Positions 42,365 through 42,805 of a stretch of 42,805 nucleotides of DNA are shown here, piece after piece (position 1 is the stretch's first letter; every line of letters begins with the position of its first letter). The translations under genes were made by a program, and so were the position numbers. The stretch comes from Streptomyces sp. JHA26 (GTDB lineage: Bacteria > Actinomycetota > Actinomycetes > Streptomycetales > Streptomycetaceae). The notes beneath the pieces are model-generated. The model searched no databases. It was given only the letters and a program-made list of their open reading frames with translations, and had not been told where the DNA came from. The stretch is from assembly GCF_002005565.1 (NCBI RefSeq), contig NZ_BDJC01000056.1, positions 1-42,805 of the forward strand. The letters run 5' to 3'.

Positions 42365-42805
42365 CGGGGTGCTCCGAGGGCGTGCCGGTCGAGCAGGAGG
42401 TCGGTGTGTTCCTCGAGGGCCGCGGCACGGGCGAGGAGCAGCGGGTCGGCGGTGGTGCGCAGCAGGGTGCGGGCGGAGCCGTGCAGGTTCCGGCGGTCGA
42501 GGAGGAGTCGTGCGACGCGTTCGCGTTCCCGGGGCGGGAAGAAGGCGAAGGCCTGACGCAGGGCGGGCAGGGCGCGGAGGAAGACGTGGTCGGTCATGGT
42601 GGTGACGACGCCGTCCAGGGTGCCGAGCAGGGACTGTTCGCCCTTCGGGGCGGGCCGCAGGATCTCTTCGCGGGCGAGGGCGAGCAGGCCGGCCAGCCAG
42701 TCGCCGAGGACGGCGGGGTCGGCCGCGACGGCGAACGCCTCGGCCTCGGCGGCGGGGTCGGCCGGGGCTCCGAGGGCGCGGCGCAGGCCGAGGGCGGCGC
42801 CGCGC
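42361..42805 (-). CDS. DUF5682 protein, YehM-like, C-terminal part (runs off the window)
   Basis: The open frame continues past the right edge; about 147 residues are in view. Recognisable C-terminal segments are VLGDWLAGLLALAREEI, GEQSLLGTLDGVVTTMTDHVF, LRALPALRQAFAFFPPRERERVARLL and a helical tail. These match the conserved end of DUF5682 proteins. Its stop overlaps the VWA ATG. An internal ATG at 42597 is not the start. A MoxR-type ATPase gene is expected further upstream, outside the window. Confidence 0.75.
   Translation of the reverse strand, partial: RGAALGLRRALGAPADPAAEAEAFAVAADPAVLGDWLAGLLALAREEILRPAPKGEQSLLGTLDGVVTTMTDHVFLRALPALRQAFAFFPPRERERVARLLLDRRNLHGSARTLLRTTADPLLLARAAALEEHTDLLLDRHALGAPR

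Noticed and set aside
42361..42597. A complete 78-codon gene at the right end
   Set aside because: The frame stays open to the window edge with DUF5682-like sequence, so the internal ATG is not the start.

Overview
The window is high-GC actinobacterial chromosome, almost certainly Streptomyces or a close relative. Supporting signs are very GC-rich third codon positions, frequent GTG starts with GGAGG-type ribosome sites, many TANNNT -10 boxes placed directly before start codons, and gene families typical of the genus (DUF5997, DUF6214, TioE-type MerR, AidB beside a PaaX regulator, TctABC with a CitA/CitB-type two-component system). No tRNA, rRNA, CRISPR array, insertion sequence or phage gene was seen. 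It reads as a mosaic of small regulator-plus-target modules.

Left third (1-15.7 kb): a double-domain MerR regulator divergent from an erythromycin-esterase-like gene; a TetR regulator; a secreted LVIVD beta-propeller protein divergent from a DUF305 lipoprotein; a DUF6214 gene; an ArsR regulator divergent from an Old Yellow Enzyme, with three evenly spaced heptamers between them; a PaaX regulator divergent from aidB around a perfect inverted repeat; a BNR/sialidase-type propeller; ung; a GlcNAc-kinase-like BadF ATPase; a degenerate CbiX-like protein; and a 6-phosphogluconolactonase-like protein with a DasR-like palindrome upstream.

Middle (15.7-25.6 kb): a FUSC membrane protein preceded by a short ORF that contains an intrinsic terminator with a T5 tract and overlaps the FUSC start, a likely attenuator; a divergent Lrp/AsnC regulator; a DUF4142 gene whose ribosome site lies in a hairpin; a LysR-type sensor domain without an HTH but with an AT-hook-like tail, divergent from DUF5997; DUF1360; then an envelope/stress-like group (DUF2267 and MGDG-synthase-like glycosyltransferase, divergent from SDR, DMT transporter and polysaccharide deacetylase) that shares a SigB-like divergent promoter region.

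Right (25.6-42.8 kb): a possible glycoside hydrolase 15 remnant; a tightly overlapping molybdenum hydroxylase operon (2Fe-2S, FAD, Mo subunits, then XdhC) with a divergent TetR and two palindromic operators 30 bp apart; a CitB/CitA-like two-component system divergent from the TctCBA tricarboxylate transporter; an MFS exporter divergent from MarR with overlapping, apparently leaderless promoters; and at the end a DUF5682-VWA-SWIM operon that resembles the little-studied E. coli yehM-yehP-yehQ genes. The DUF5682 gene runs off the window, and a MoxR-type AAA+ ATPase (yehL-like) would be expected just beyond.

The candidates I rate most worth follow-up are the FUSC leader ORF with its embedded terminator, the Yeh-like MoxR/VWA operon, and the HTH-less LysR sensor with AT-hook tail paired to DUF5997.
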